From Halopseudomonas xinjiangensis (lineage in GTDB: Bacteria > Pseudomonadota > Gammaproteobacteria > Pseudomonadales > Pseudomonadaceae), in assembly GCA_011050525.1 (NCBI GenBank), contig DRFO01000035.1:1-64000 (forward strand): a stretch of 64,000 nt of DNA, written 5' to 3'. Of the stretch, positions 50,353 through 58,672 are shown in pieces. How positions within the stretch are numbered: the stretch's first letter is position 1; every line of letters starts with the position of its first letter. The position numbers and the translations under genes were made by a program. The notes beneath the pieces are model-generated. The model made no database searches. It saw only the letters and a list, made by a program, of their open reading frames with translations, and was not told the origin of the DNA.

Positions 50353-51432
50353 ATGCCCTTGCGTGTAATCGTTTGTTATACGGGCGGTGTCGGAAGCGAA
50401 GTGGCACGCCTGGTATTGCAGAACCCCGCCTTTGAGCTGGTTGGTGTGCTGGTGCACAGCAGCGAAAAGGAAGGCAAGGATGTCGGCGACATCATCGGTA
50501 TCGGACCGGTCGGGCTGAAGGCAACCCGGGATGTGGACGCACTGCTGGCCTTGCAGGCTGATGTCGCTGCCTGGCATGGCCTGACCTGGCAGCCGGAAGT
50601 GGTGGCCAGATTCTTGCGCGCCGGTACGGGTGTCTATTCGAGTATCGGCGGATGGCATCTGCCTAGCGCACCCGAATACCACTTGCTGCAGAGTGCCGCC
50701 GAAGAAGGTGGAGCCGCGCTCATGGCCGGTGGCAATATTCCCGGTCTGATAAGCGATGTGTTACCGCTCTTCTGTACGGGTTACTCCACCAACATCCGCA
50801 TGATCAAAGCCTTCCAGAGAAACTTTGTGCCCCACTACCCCTCGGCGGTTCAGCTGAGTCAGTTTGTTGGCATTGGCCAGCCGGTGCCGGACTCTACATT
50901 CGACCCCCAGGCTGAACTACCTGAAGCCGACAAACTCTGGATGTGGGGCATTGCCCAGTCCGCCCGCATCGTCGCGCAGGGGCTCGGCATACCAATGGAT
51001 GACCTGCGGCTGACTAACAAGGAATATGGCCGCTCTCCGCAGGACATGGTCTTGCAGCCAAGCGGATTGAAAGTCGCCAAAGGCACCGCCGCCGGTGTGC
51101 GCTGGACCTTTACCGCCTTCTCCCAAGGCGAACCTTTCTACCAGTTGATCAATGAACAGACCACCCGGCTCGATATCGGTAGTGACTGGCGGGAAACGGA
51201 AGATACCCCGAACTGGCGCGTTGTCATTGAAGGGTCGCCGAGTATCCGATGCGAATTCAGTTTGCTCGCCGATCACAGCGGCCCGGACGATGTCGCCTCG
51301 CTGAACGCGGCCCGAGCAGTGAATTTCCTGCCCAGAATCGCCGCAGCAGCCCCCGGCTGGCATACCGTACTGGATGTGCCCGCCCCCATCGGCAGCCTGG
51401 CGACGCAGATCCCTGAAAGGAAAATACAATGA
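50353..51432 (+). CDS. Dihydrodipicolinate reductase-like / NAD(P)H-dependent amine dehydrogenase-family protein
   Basis: 359 aa from ATG 50353 (MPLRVIVCYTGGVGSEVA), which has AGGAG 7 nt upstream; the track start two codons earlier is too close to that site. N-terminal Rossmann domain (about 1-130) with the DapB-like GGVGSEVARLVLQNPAFELVGVLVHSSEKEGKDVG, then an alpha/beta catalytic domain ending about 345. This length and N-terminus fit the 2,4-diaminopentanoate dehydrogenase-like group rather than biosynthetic DapB (about 270 aa). Overlaps the PanC-like gene by 4 bp, so the two are coupled. Likely reduces an imine or carbonyl with NAD(P)H; the substrate is unknown. Confidence 0.78.
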   Translation: MPLRVIVCYTGGVGSEVARLVLQNPAFELVGVLVHSSEKEGKDVGDIIGIGPVGLKATRDVDALLALQADVAAWHGLTWQPEVVARFLRAGTGVYSSIGGWHLPSAPEYHLLQSAAEEGGAALMAGGNIPGLISDVLPLFCTGYSTNIRMIKAFQRNFVPHYPSAVQLSQFVGIGQPVPDSTFDPQAELPEADKLWMWGIAQSARIVAQGLGIPMDDLRLTNKEYGRSPQDMVLQPSGLKVAKGTAAGVRWTFTAFSQGEPFYQLINEQTTRLDIGSDWRETEDTPNWRVVIEGSPSIRCEFSLLADHSGPDDVASLNAARAVNFLPRIAAAAPGWHTVLDVPAPIGSLATQIPERKIQ

Positions 51433-52262
51433 AAATTTTACGCCACAAGGCTGACCTGGATGCTGAACTGACGGCACTGAGAGCTCAGAACAAATCCATT
51501 GGCTGGGTCGGCACCAGCGGAGCCTTGCATGAGGGACACCTATCACTGCTGCGCCATGCCGGTTCTGAGAACGACGCAGTGATTATGTTCTGGACTGGCG
51601 ACATGGCGTTTCCCTGGGCGGGGATTTCCAATCCATCCTATCCCCGCGACTATGAAAAAGATGCCGCCATGGCCGCAAGCGCCGGAGCGAAGCTGCTCTA
51701 CATTCCAAGGGGCGAAGAGATATATCCCCAGCCTCCCATTGTCACGGTCACAACGCCGGCCTTGCATCGCCCAGGCCTGACGGCACCGCAACATCTAGAC
51801 ATGGTGGCGCTGTTCATGAGCAAATTTCTCAGCATGGTTGGCGGTTGCACCTGTTACATGGGCGAAAAGGACTGGCAACAGTTGGTGATGATGCGCCAGG
51901 TAGCCAGCGACCTGTCACTTCCGGTGACGCGTTTTGTCATCACTCCGACCGTGCGCGACGCAGATGGTGTTCCCCTGTCGAGCCGCAACATAAAGCTGAC
52001 ACCGGAAAACCGTATAGCCGCCGCAATAGTTCCCCAGGCTCTGGAAGCCGCGGCCAGAGCCATCGCCGAAGGCGAAAGGGATCCAAACAGAGTCAGAGAG
52101 ATCATAGTCGAACGCATAGAAGGCCAGGCACTGCTGGTTTACGCCCATGTGGTCAGCGAAACACTCCAGGATATCAATCCGCTGCGCGGGCCAATCCGGC
52201 TGATGGCCTGCGCACGATTTGGCGAGGTGGAGATTCTCGACAACCTGGGCGTTAACATCTGA
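51429..52262 (+). CDS. Pantothenate synthetase-like (PanC fold) protein
   Basis: 277 aa, PanC length. ATP-binding machinery retained: HEGH at 34-37, SSRN at 184-187, and MGEKDWQQL at about 144-152. The pantoate-pocket motif FVNPxQF is replaced by FWTGDMAF (54-61), removing one conserved Gln, while the second Gln (QQL) remains. This suggests an ATP-dependent ligase with another acid in place of pantoate. No panB or panD is nearby, unlike normal vitamin operons. It is coupled to the amine-dehydrogenase-like gene, so an amide bond to an amine product is a possible but unproven role. Confidence 0.8.
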   Translation: MKILRHKADLDAELTALRAQNKSIGWVGTSGALHEGHLSLLRHAGSENDAVIMFWTGDMAFPWAGISNPSYPRDYEKDAAMAASAGAKLLYIPRGEEIYPQPPIVTVTTPALHRPGLTAPQHLDMVALFMSKFLSMVGGCTCYMGEKDWQQLVMMRQVASDLSLPVTRFVITPTVRDADGVPLSSRNIKLTPENRIAAAIVPQALEAAARAIAEGERDPNRVREIIVERIEGQALLVYAHVVSETLQDINPLRGPIRLMACARFGEVEILDNLGVNI

Positions 52263-52302
52263 CCCGCCAGCAGTCGCAGCGTGACAGGTTGTTCCTTACC
52301 CT

Positions 52303-53037
52303 TCAGATTCCTGCAGCCATGTAGCCACCATCGACCGGCAGCACTATGCCGGTAACAAAGGAGGCTGCAGGGCTGCACAGGAACATGATGCCGGCGGCAA
52401 TTTCCTCCGGACGCCCCCAGCGCCCCATTGGCGACCTGGCCATGACACGGCCGTTGCGCTCCTTATCCTGTTGCATTGCCTTGGTCATGGGGGTATCAAT
52501 CCAGCCAGGCGCTACAGCATTTACCCGGATACCCTCGGCAGCCCAGGCCAGAGCCAGGCTTTTGGTCAACTGCACTACCCCACCCTTGCTGGCGGAATAA
52601 GCTGGCGCGGTCGGACTGCCGAAAAAGCTCATGACAGAAGCCAGGTTCACGATACAGCCCTGGCTGGCTGCCAGCAGCGCCTGGGTCGCATAGCACATCC
52701 GCATGGTGCCAACGAGGTTTACTTCAAGGGTTTTCACGAACCCTTCCTCAGTGAACTCGCTTGTCCCGCGACCGACACCCGCTGCATTGACCAGCACATC
52801 CAATCTCTCAAGCCGCCCCAGGCAACTGCTCACGGCATCGGCATCCGCTACATCCAGCACAGCAAAGCGAGCCTCCTTGAGGGCCTGATCAGCGCTGCAA
52901 GCCTCGATTTCCTGTTGGGATATGCCCGTAGCCAGCACATTGCAGCCGGATTTCAATAACTCGATGACAACAGCACGCCCGATACCGCTAGTACCGCCTA
53001 CAACCAGCCCGTATTTACCAATCAGATCAATATTCAC
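52303..53037 (-). CDS. SDR-family oxidoreductase
   Basis: 244 aa from a GTG at 53037 with GAGGAA 6 nt upstream (MNIDLIGKYGLVVGGTSGIG); the track start 53085 would place the gene over an operator-like site. Motifs: GGTSGIGRA, NAAG, NLASVMSFFGSPTAPAYSASK, FVTGIVLPVDGGYMAAGI. Active site complete. Single minus-strand gene, convergent with the PanC-like operon and divergent from the amidohydrolase across site D. Confidence 0.87.
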   Translation of the reverse strand: MNIDLIGKYGLVVGGTSGIGRAVVIELLKSGCNVLATGISQQEIEACSADQALKEARFAVLDVADADAVSSCLGRLERLDVLVNAAGVGRGTSEFTEEGFVKTLEVNLVGTMRMCYATQALLAASQGCIVNLASVMSFFGSPTAPAYSASKGGVVQLTKSLALAWAAEGIRVNAVAPGWIDTPMTKAMQQDKERNGRVMARSPMGRWGRPEEIAAGIMFLCSPAASFVTGIVLPVDGGYMAAGI

Positions 53038-53076
53038 ATCGATTTCCTCTTCCGCACCAGGCTCGTCACGCAGCAT

Positions 53077-53095
53077 AAATAACATACTTTCATTT
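53077..53095. promoter_or_regulatory. Degenerate operator-like site upstream of the SDR
   Basis: AAATAACATACTTTCATTT keeps the TAACATACTnTCA core seen at 32643. It lies 40 bp upstream of the SDR start and may be a second, weak site. Confidence 0.3.
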
Positions 53096-53186
53096 ATAGT
53101 TTACTTCCATTAACGCTATGGAACTAAACGGTCGATTGGAGCCTTCTCAAGTGACGGCAATCGCTTCATGTTTATGGCAGCAATGC

Positions 53187-53215
53187 TTGACTCCGCCATA
53201 AAGCTAACATATCGT
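53187..53215 (+). promoter_or_regulatory. Putative sigma70 promoter of the amidohydrolase
   Basis: TTGACT, a 17-bp spacer, then TATCGT. The -10 lies inside the operator at 53202-53220, so a bound repressor would block RNA polymerase. Confidence 0.5.
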
Positions 53216-53220
53216 CAGCT
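53202..53220. promoter_or_regulatory. Putative operator palindrome, site D
   Basis: AGCTAACATATCGTCAGCT, differing from the 14382 copy at one base. It overlaps the -10 of the putative amidohydrolase promoter and sits about 30 bp before its ATG. Confidence 0.65.
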
Positions 53221-53252
53221 CTACAAACCTAACACAGCGAATTGAGGCCCTT

Positions 53253-54443
53253 ATGAAAACCGTCGATTACCCTATCTATGATGTCGACCGTCATTTCTAC
53301 GAGCCGCCGGAAGCTTTCCTGCGCCACTTACCCAAGGAATTTCGTAAAGACTTTCAATACGTGCAGGTCAACGGTCGTACCAAGCTGGCGGTCGGCGGAG
53401 TCCTGAGCGATTACATCCCCAATCCGACCTTTGACGTGGTTGCCGCCCCTGGCGCCCATGAGGACTGGTATCGCGGAAAAAACCCGGAAGGCCTGTCCCT
53501 GCGCGAGATCGGCGGCGAGCCAGTTCCCGGCGACCCAGCCTTTTTCAGCGGCGAGGCCCACCTGAAAGTCATGGACGAACAAGGTATCCACGCCGGACTC
53601 TTTCTGCCTACCCTGGCCTCGGTTATCGAAGAAAGGCTGGAGCACAAGCCAGAAGCTATCGCAGCCCTGTTTGGTGCGGTGAACCGCTGGCTGGTGGAAG
53701 ACTGCGGGCTCGCGCGGGATGATCGCCTGTTCCCGGTACCCATGGTCAATCTGTTCGATGTAGACAAGGCGGTCGAGGAGCTTGATTTTCTCATCAAGTC
53801 CGGCGCCCGCGTGGTTGGCATCCGTCCTGCGCCGGTAATCGGCCTGAAAGGAGGTCGCTCTTTCGGTTTCCCTGAATTTGATCCCTTCTGGGCACGTGTC
53901 AGTGAGGCGAACATTTTTGTGGTTCTGCACGTCTCGGATTCAGGCTATGACAAGATCAACCGCTGGTGGACTGCTGGTGGCGAGGGTGAATTCCGGCCCT
54001 TTGAGAAAAACCCCTTCGCCGAAGTTCTAGACTGGATGGGAAGAGCCATTTCCGACTCCCTTACTGCTCTGATCTGTCATGGCGTGTTCGACCGCTTCCC
54101 GAATATTCGGGTCGCGTCACTCGAAAATGGTTCTGATTGGCTTGAACCTCTACTGCTCCGGCTGGCGCTGAACTTCAAAAAGATGCCGAACGCGTTCAAA
54201 CAGGATCCGGTTGAGACATTCAAGAAGCACGTCTTCGTTTCTCCTTTTTACGAAGACCCGGTCGCCAGACTCATCGAGCTGATTGGGGTGGAGCGCATTC
54301 TTTTCGGCAGCGACTGGCCGCATCCAGAAGGTCTGAAAACTCCTCTGGATTTCTTCAAGGACATCAATCATCTGAACGATGCGCAGATCAAACGGATCAT
54401 GCATACCAACATGAAAGGTCTCATTGAGGGTGCTCGCGACTGA
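53253..54443 (+). CDS. Amidohydrolase-family (amidohydrolase 2) metal-dependent hydrolase
   Basis: 396 aa TIM barrel. Metal-binding and catalytic signatures of the ACMSD/amidohydrolase-2 group appear: N-terminal YDVDRHFYEPPEAF (variant of DxHxH), FVVLHVSD, LICHGVFDRFP, and C-terminal ILFGSDWPHPEG with the catalytic Asp. Relatives decarboxylate or hydrolyse ring-cleavage acids and aromatic carboxylates. Monocistronic, ended by a U-rich terminator, and preceded by site D and the overlapping promoter. Activity cannot be narrowed further. Confidence 0.85.
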   Translation: MKTVDYPIYDVDRHFYEPPEAFLRHLPKEFRKDFQYVQVNGRTKLAVGGVLSDYIPNPTFDVVAAPGAHEDWYRGKNPEGLSLREIGGEPVPGDPAFFSGEAHLKVMDEQGIHAGLFLPTLASVIEERLEHKPEAIAALFGAVNRWLVEDCGLARDDRLFPVPMVNLFDVDKAVEELDFLIKSGARVVGIRPAPVIGLKGGRSFGFPEFDPFWARVSEANIFVVLHVSDSGYDKINRWWTAGGEGEFRPFEKNPFAEVLDWMGRAISDSLTALICHGVFDRFPNIRVASLENGSDWLEPLLLRLALNFKKMPNAFKQDPVETFKKHVFVSPFYEDPVARLIELIGVERILFGSDWPHPEGLKTPLDFFKDINHLNDAQIKRIMHTNMKGLIEGARD

Positions 54444-54467
54444 TTGCATCAACCTGATCAATCCTTA

Positions 54468-54506
54468 ACAGGTACGGGAACAAGCTGCCCCTACCTGTTT
54501 TTTTTT
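54468..54506 (+). terminator. Rho-independent terminator after the amidohydrolase
   Basis: ACAGGTA-C-GGG ... CCC-C-TACCTGT folds into a 10-bp stem with one mismatch, followed by a T9 tract. Strong intrinsic terminator on the plus strand. Confidence 0.82.
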
Positions 54507-54549
54507 GCCCATTCATGCCTCCATCTGACGAGGCGATGGAGAGATTTTC

Positions 54550-55338
54550 ATGGCCGACGATTCGCTCCTTTTGATGGAAATTCGCGATTCTATTGCCTGG
54601 GTTACCTTCAACCGACCAGGCGCACTGAACGCTCTGAATGTAGAACTTGCTGGATTATTCCTTGCGGCATGCAAAACCATTTCCAAAAGCAGCACCATCC
54701 GCGCTGTAGTGCTTCAGGGCAACGGACGCGCATTCATGGCAGGAGGCGATATTGGCATGATGGCGGCTACGCCGGAGAGAGTGATTTCCGACCTGATAGA
54801 GCCTATGCATGAGGCACTGGCGCTCTTGGCAGAGATTGACGCTCCCGTGCTCGCCTCTGTAAAAGGTGCGGTTGCCGGGGCGGGAGTAAGCATGATGCTG
54901 GCCGCCGATCTGACGATAGCGAGTGAAACCACCAGAATCAACACGGCTTATTCCCGAATTGGAGCAAGCGGAGACTTGGGCATAACCTGGACGTTACCGC
55001 GCGTCGTTGGGCTTGGCAGGGCAATGGATCTTATGCTCAGACCCAGAACCCTTGATGCAACTGAGGCCCTGGCGCTCGGCATGGTCGGCTCAGTCGTCTC
55101 CGAGAAGGACCTGCAAAAGAGCACTGTCGATGTCGCGACCCAACTGGCCGCTGGCCCGGTAAAAGCGTTTGGTCATATTCGTCGTTTGCTCAGACAGGGC
55201 ATGACGCAAAGCTTTAATAGACAACTGGTTATGGAAGCCGCCGCGTTCAATGAGTGCCTGGCTAGTGAAGAAATGATAACGGCATTGAACGCTTTTCTGG
55301 AGAAGAAGCCTCGCCAGGTGCATGACGCAGACGGGTGA
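54550..55338 (+). CDS. Enoyl-CoA hydratase/isomerase (crotonase family)
   Basis: 262 aa. RAFMAGGDIGMMA (CoA site), GAVAGAGVSMMLAADLTIA, and NTAYSRIGASGDLGITWTLPRVVG. The first catalytic Glu is missing while the acidic GDLG residue is kept, as in the 24.4-kb protein, so it may be an isomerase. GGAGAG precedes the ATG. Separated from the amidohydrolase by a terminator, so it needs its own promoter. Last gene of the island before the formate module. Confidence 0.87.
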   Translation: MADDSLLLMEIRDSIAWVTFNRPGALNALNVELAGLFLAACKTISKSSTIRAVVLQGNGRAFMAGGDIGMMAATPERVISDLIEPMHEALALLAEIDAPVLASVKGAVAGAGVSMMLAADLTIASETTRINTAYSRIGASGDLGITWTLPRVVGLGRAMDLMLRPRTLDATEALALGMVGSVVSEKDLQKSTVDVATQLAAGPVKAFGHIRRLLRQGMTQSFNRQLVMEAAAFNECLASEEMITALNAFLEKKPRQVHDADG

Positions 55339-55454
55339 TTATTAGTAAAACCCTGGACTCAAGAGCGCCAACACGGCGAGCTCGCTTTGGGGAAAACCAT
55401 TTTGAAGCCCTACTCAACGATGAGTGATTAGCGCTTCACTGACATCACATCCGT
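55339..55454. other. Spacer between crotonase gene and riboswitch-like RNA
   Basis: 116 bp with no recognised gene or terminator. Marks the border between the catabolic island and the fds module. Confidence 0.4.
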
Positions 55455-55582
55455 GAACCATATAGGTCTCTGAGGTTCACGATGGCGCGTCACACTGGCG
55501 GGTAGTCATGGAAAACCCCGCAGCTGTAACCGCACCAGCACTTCACGCTCTCATCTGCCCAACCGCAAGCCTGGAGACCGGC
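55455..55582 (+). ncRNA. Cobalamin-riboswitch-like RNA (orphan)
   Basis: On the plus strand three conserved blocks of B12 aptamers occur in order: ATAGGTCTCTGAGG at about 55463, CCCCGCAGCTGTAACCGC at about 55516, and CCGCAAGCCTGGAGACCGGC at 55563-55582 (the B12 box). GGTCTC and GAGACC can pair across the element, as expected for the closing helix. It is shorter than most aptamers and the GGGAAnnnGGTG block is poorly matched, so it is either a compact variant or a decayed copy. No plus-strand gene follows: the fds genes are on the other strand and fdsD overlaps the 3' end. Confidence 0.55.
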
Positions 55583-55764
55583 GACAGCTGTTCTCCGTCT
55601 TCAGCAGCGTAGGCAACAAGCTGCTCTTTCATGCTGCGCGCCCAGAATTTCTTCAGATGCCCCGCCACCACTGTCGCCGCTTGGTGTTCGTCGCCGTGGT
55701 GGAGGTTATTGGCACTGATCTGGTTGACCATCTTGATCAGGTTCTGCAACTGCTGGTCACTCAC
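55543..55764 (-). CDS. fdsD: Formate dehydrogenase delta subunit
   Basis: 73 aa: LIKMVNQISANNLHHGDEHQAATVVAGHLKKFWARSMKEQLVAYA, the usual FdsD pattern. A small accessory protein of NAD-dependent molybdenum formate dehydrogenase, implicated in its assembly or stability. Its ATG overlaps the fdsA stop by 4 bp. The last 40 bases encode LSPVSRLAVGQMRA and on the opposite strand form the B12-box end of the riboswitch-like RNA. Confidence 0.88.
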   Translation of the reverse strand: MSDQQLQNLIKMVNQISANNLHHGDEHQAATVVAGHLKKFWARSMKEQLVAYAAEDGEQLSPVSRLAVGQMRA

Positions 55765-58655
55765 GACAGATTCTCCTGAGCGGGTGCGCTATCGACAGGC
55801 TGTTTCAGATAGTGCTGCTGACGCTTGTCAGACGCCTGGAACGCTTCCTGCCATTTCGAAGGCTGAGACACCTTTTCGACCTGGACAGCCGTCACCTTGT
55901 ACTCCGGACAGTTGGTTGCCCAGTCGGAGTTATCCGTCGTGATCACGTTGGCGCCGCTGCCAGGATGGTGGAACGTCGTAAACACCACGCCCGGCAACAT
56001 CCGATCGCTTATCTTTGCCCGCAACACGGTCTGTCCAGCGCGACTGGAAATACCTAGCCAATCGCCTTCGTGTACGCCGCGCAATTCGGCATCGCTGGGG
56101 TGGAGTTCCAGCACGTCTTCCTCATGCCAGAGCTTATTGTCGGTGCGACGGGTTTGAGCGCCGACGTTGTACTGGCTGAGTATGCGCCCGGTGGTCAGTA
56201 GCAGCGGGAAGCGCCGGTTGGTGCGCTCCTCGGTTGCCAGATATTCGGTGACGGCGAAATTGCCCTTGCCGATGGGGAAGTCAACCATGTGCATGGTGGG
56301 TGTACCGTCCGGGAAGGAATCGTTGCACGGCCACTGAATGCTGCCCATTTCTTCCAGTCTGTCGTAGCTGAGTCCGGTAAAGGTCGGCGTCAGCAAGGCG
56401 ATTTCATCCATGATTTCGGAAGGATGGTTGTAATGCATGGGGTAGCCCAAGGCGTTGGCCAGGTCTACGGTTACTTCCCAGTCTTCCTTGCCGGCTACCG
56501 GCGGCATCACCTTGCGCACGCGATTGATTCGGCGCTCGGCGTTGGTAAAGGTGCCGTTCTTTTCCAGAAAGGTGGAGCCCGGCAGCAATACGTGGGCGAA
56601 CTTGGCCGTTTCATTAAGGAAGATGTCCTGCACGATCAGGCAGTCCAGCGACCTCAGTGCGGCTTCGACATGATGCGTGTTGGGATCGGACTGGGCAATG
56701 TCCTCCCCCTGCACATACATCGCCTTGAATGTGCCGGCGATGGCCGCATCGAACATGTTGGGGATACGCAGGCCGGGCTCATTGTCCAGCTTGACGCCCC
56801 AGACCTTCTCGAACTTGCTGCGGATCGCGTCGTCCGCCACGTGCTGATAGCCCGGCAGTTCATGGGGGAAGGAGCCCATGTCGCACGAGCCCTGAACGTT
56901 GTTCTGACCCCGCAGAGGATTCACGCCCACGCCTTCTCGGCCGATGTTGCCGGTGGACATGGCCAGGTTGGCAATGCCCATGACCATCGTCGAGCCCTGG
57001 CTGTGTTCGGTAACGCCCAGCCCGTAATAGATCGCACCATTGCCAGCGGTGGCATATTCGCGGGCCGCGCGGCGAACATCTGCGGCGGGAACGCCAGTCA
57101 CCGCTTCCATGGCTTCGGGTGAGTTGCGCTGTTCGCTGATAAATTCGCGCCAGGTGTTATAGGCCTTCACGTCACAGCGGCTGTCGATAAAGGCCTTGTC
57201 TTCCAGACCTTCGGTGACGACTACATGGGCCAGCGAGTTGATCAGCGCCACGTTGGTGCCTGGGCGCAGCGGCAGGTGCATGGTTTCGCCGGCGTGTGGC
57301 GTTTTCAGCAGGTCGATTCGCCGCGGGTCTGCCACGATCAGCTTGGCGCCCTGGCGTAGACGCTTGCGCATCATGCTGGCGAATACCGGGTGCGCGTCGG
57401 TAGGGTTGGCGCCAATCACCAGGATGGTGTCAGCCTTCATCACTGAATCGAAGGTCTGGGTACCTGCGGATTCGCCCATGGTGGTCTTCAGACCATAGCC
57501 TGTGGGGGAATGGCAGACGCGGGCGCAGGTGTCGGTATTGTTATTGCCAAATGCCGCGCGAATAAGCTTCTGTACCAGGTAGGTTTCTTCATTGGTACAG
57601 CGCGAAGACGTGATACCGCCGATGCTCTCGCGTCCGTGCTTGGCCTGGATCTCCTTCAGGCGCCGCGCAGAAAAGGCGATGGCTTCCTCCCAGGAGACCG
57701 CGCGCCAGGGCTGATCGATGGTCTCGCGAATCATCGGCTCCTTGATGCGATCCTTGTGCGTGGCATAGCCGAACGCAAAGCGTCCCTTGACGCAGGAGTG
57801 GCCCTGGTTAGCATCGCCACCTTTATAGGGCACCATGCGTATCAGTTGATCGCCCTTCATTTCGGCCTTGAAGGAACAGCCGACACCGCAATAGGCGCAG
57901 GTGGTGACCACACTGTGTTCAGGCTGACCGGCTTCGATTACGCTCTTTTCCATCAGGGTCGAAGTCGGGCAGGCCTGCACACAGGCGCCGCAGGAGACGC
58001 ATTCCGACGCCATGAAACCATCGTCCTGACTGGCGGCCACCTTGGAGTCAAAGCCGCGGCCATCGATAGTCAGGGCAAAGGTACCCTGGACCTCTTCACA
58101 GGCCCGCACACAGCGCGAGCAGACGATGCACTTGCTGGGGTCGAAACTGAAATAGGGGTTGGAGTCGTCGGTTTTTGCGTGCAGGTGGTTTTCACCGTCA
58201 AAGCCATAGCGCACTTCCCGCAGACCCACCGCGCCTGCCACATCCTGCAACTCGCAGTTACCGTTGGCCGGACAGGTCAGACAATCCAGCGGGTGGTCGG
58301 AAATGTAAAGCTCCATGATGTTGCGGCGTAGCTTGCCGAGTTTGCCGTTCTGCGTCGTTACGCTCATGCCCTCGGCGGCGGGTGTGGTGCAAGAGGCCGG
58401 GTAACCCCGACGGCCTTCGATCTGCACCGCGCAGAGACGACAGGAGCCAAAGGCTTCCAGGTTGTCGGAGGCGCACAGCTTGGGAATATTGATACCTGCA
58501 AGCGCAGCAGCGCGCAGTACCGAGGTGCCTTCCGGCACACTGATCTCCACGCCGTCGATGCTCAGCGAGACCAGAGTTTCAGACAAGCGTGCGGGGGTGC
58601 CGTAGTCCCTGTCTGGATCAAGGGCAACCTTACCGGGTTCGAAATAATGCACCAT
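55761..58655 (-). CDS. fdsA: NAD-dependent formate dehydrogenase, alpha (molybdenum) subunit
   Basis: 964 aa from ATG 58655 (MVHYFEPGKVALD), with GGAGG 6 nt upstream; the 31-residue longer track ORF overlaps fdsB. N-terminal 2Fe-2S domain (LCASDNLEAFGSCRLCAVQ), His-Cys cluster (HPLDCLTCPANGNCELQ), two 4Fe-4S clusters (CIVCSRCVRACEEVQG / CVSCGACVQACP), the CAYCGVGCSF cluster, then the bis-MGD domain with Mo-ligand Cys in ARVCHSPT. Oxidises formate to CO2 and passes electrons to FdsB. Cytoplasmic complex FdsABG(D). Confidence 0.95.
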   Translation of the reverse strand: MVHYFEPGKVALDPDRDYGTPARLSETLVSLSIDGVEISVPEGTSVLRAAALAGINIPKLCASDNLEAFGSCRLCAVQIEGRRGYPASCTTPAAEGMSVTTQNGKLGKLRRNIMELYISDHPLDCLTCPANGNCELQDVAGAVGLREVRYGFDGENHLHAKTDDSNPYFSFDPSKCIVCSRCVRACEEVQGTFALTIDGRGFDSKVAASQDDGFMASECVSCGACVQACPTSTLMEKSVIEAGQPEHSVVTTCAYCGVGCSFKAEMKGDQLIRMVPYKGGDANQGHSCVKGRFAFGYATHKDRIKEPMIRETIDQPWRAVSWEEAIAFSARRLKEIQAKHGRESIGGITSSRCTNEETYLVQKLIRAAFGNNNTDTCARVCHSPTGYGLKTTMGESAGTQTFDSVMKADTILVIGANPTDAHPVFASMMRKRLRQGAKLIVADPRRIDLLKTPHAGETMHLPLRPGTNVALINSLAHVVVTEGLEDKAFIDSRCDVKAYNTWREFISEQRNSPEAMEAVTGVPAADVRRAAREYATAGNGAIYYGLGVTEHSQGSTMVMGIANLAMSTGNIGREGVGVNPLRGQNNVQGSCDMGSFPHELPGYQHVADDAIRSKFEKVWGVKLDNEPGLRIPNMFDAAIAGTFKAMYVQGEDIAQSDPNTHHVEAALRSLDCLIVQDIFLNETAKFAHVLLPGSTFLEKNGTFTNAERRINRVRKVMPPVAGKEDWEVTVDLANALGYPMHYNHPSEIMDEIALLTPTFTGLSYDRLEEMGSIQWPCNDSFPDGTPTMHMVDFPIGKGNFAVTEYLATEERTNRRFPLLLTTGRILSQYNVGAQTRRTDNKLWHEEDVLELHPSDAELRGVHEGDWLGISSRAGQTVLRAKISDRMLPGVVFTTFHHPGSGANVITTDNSDWATNCPEYKVTAVQVEKVSQPSKWQEAFQASDKRQQHYLKQPVDSAPAQENLS

Positions 58656-58672
58656 ATCGTGCCTCCACTCTG

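Noticed and set aside
566-55338. Calling the island a complete steroid-degradation cluster
   Set aside because: Key ring-degradation genes are absent; individual enzymes resemble steroid enzymes but also occur in terpenoid and alicyclic acid pathways.
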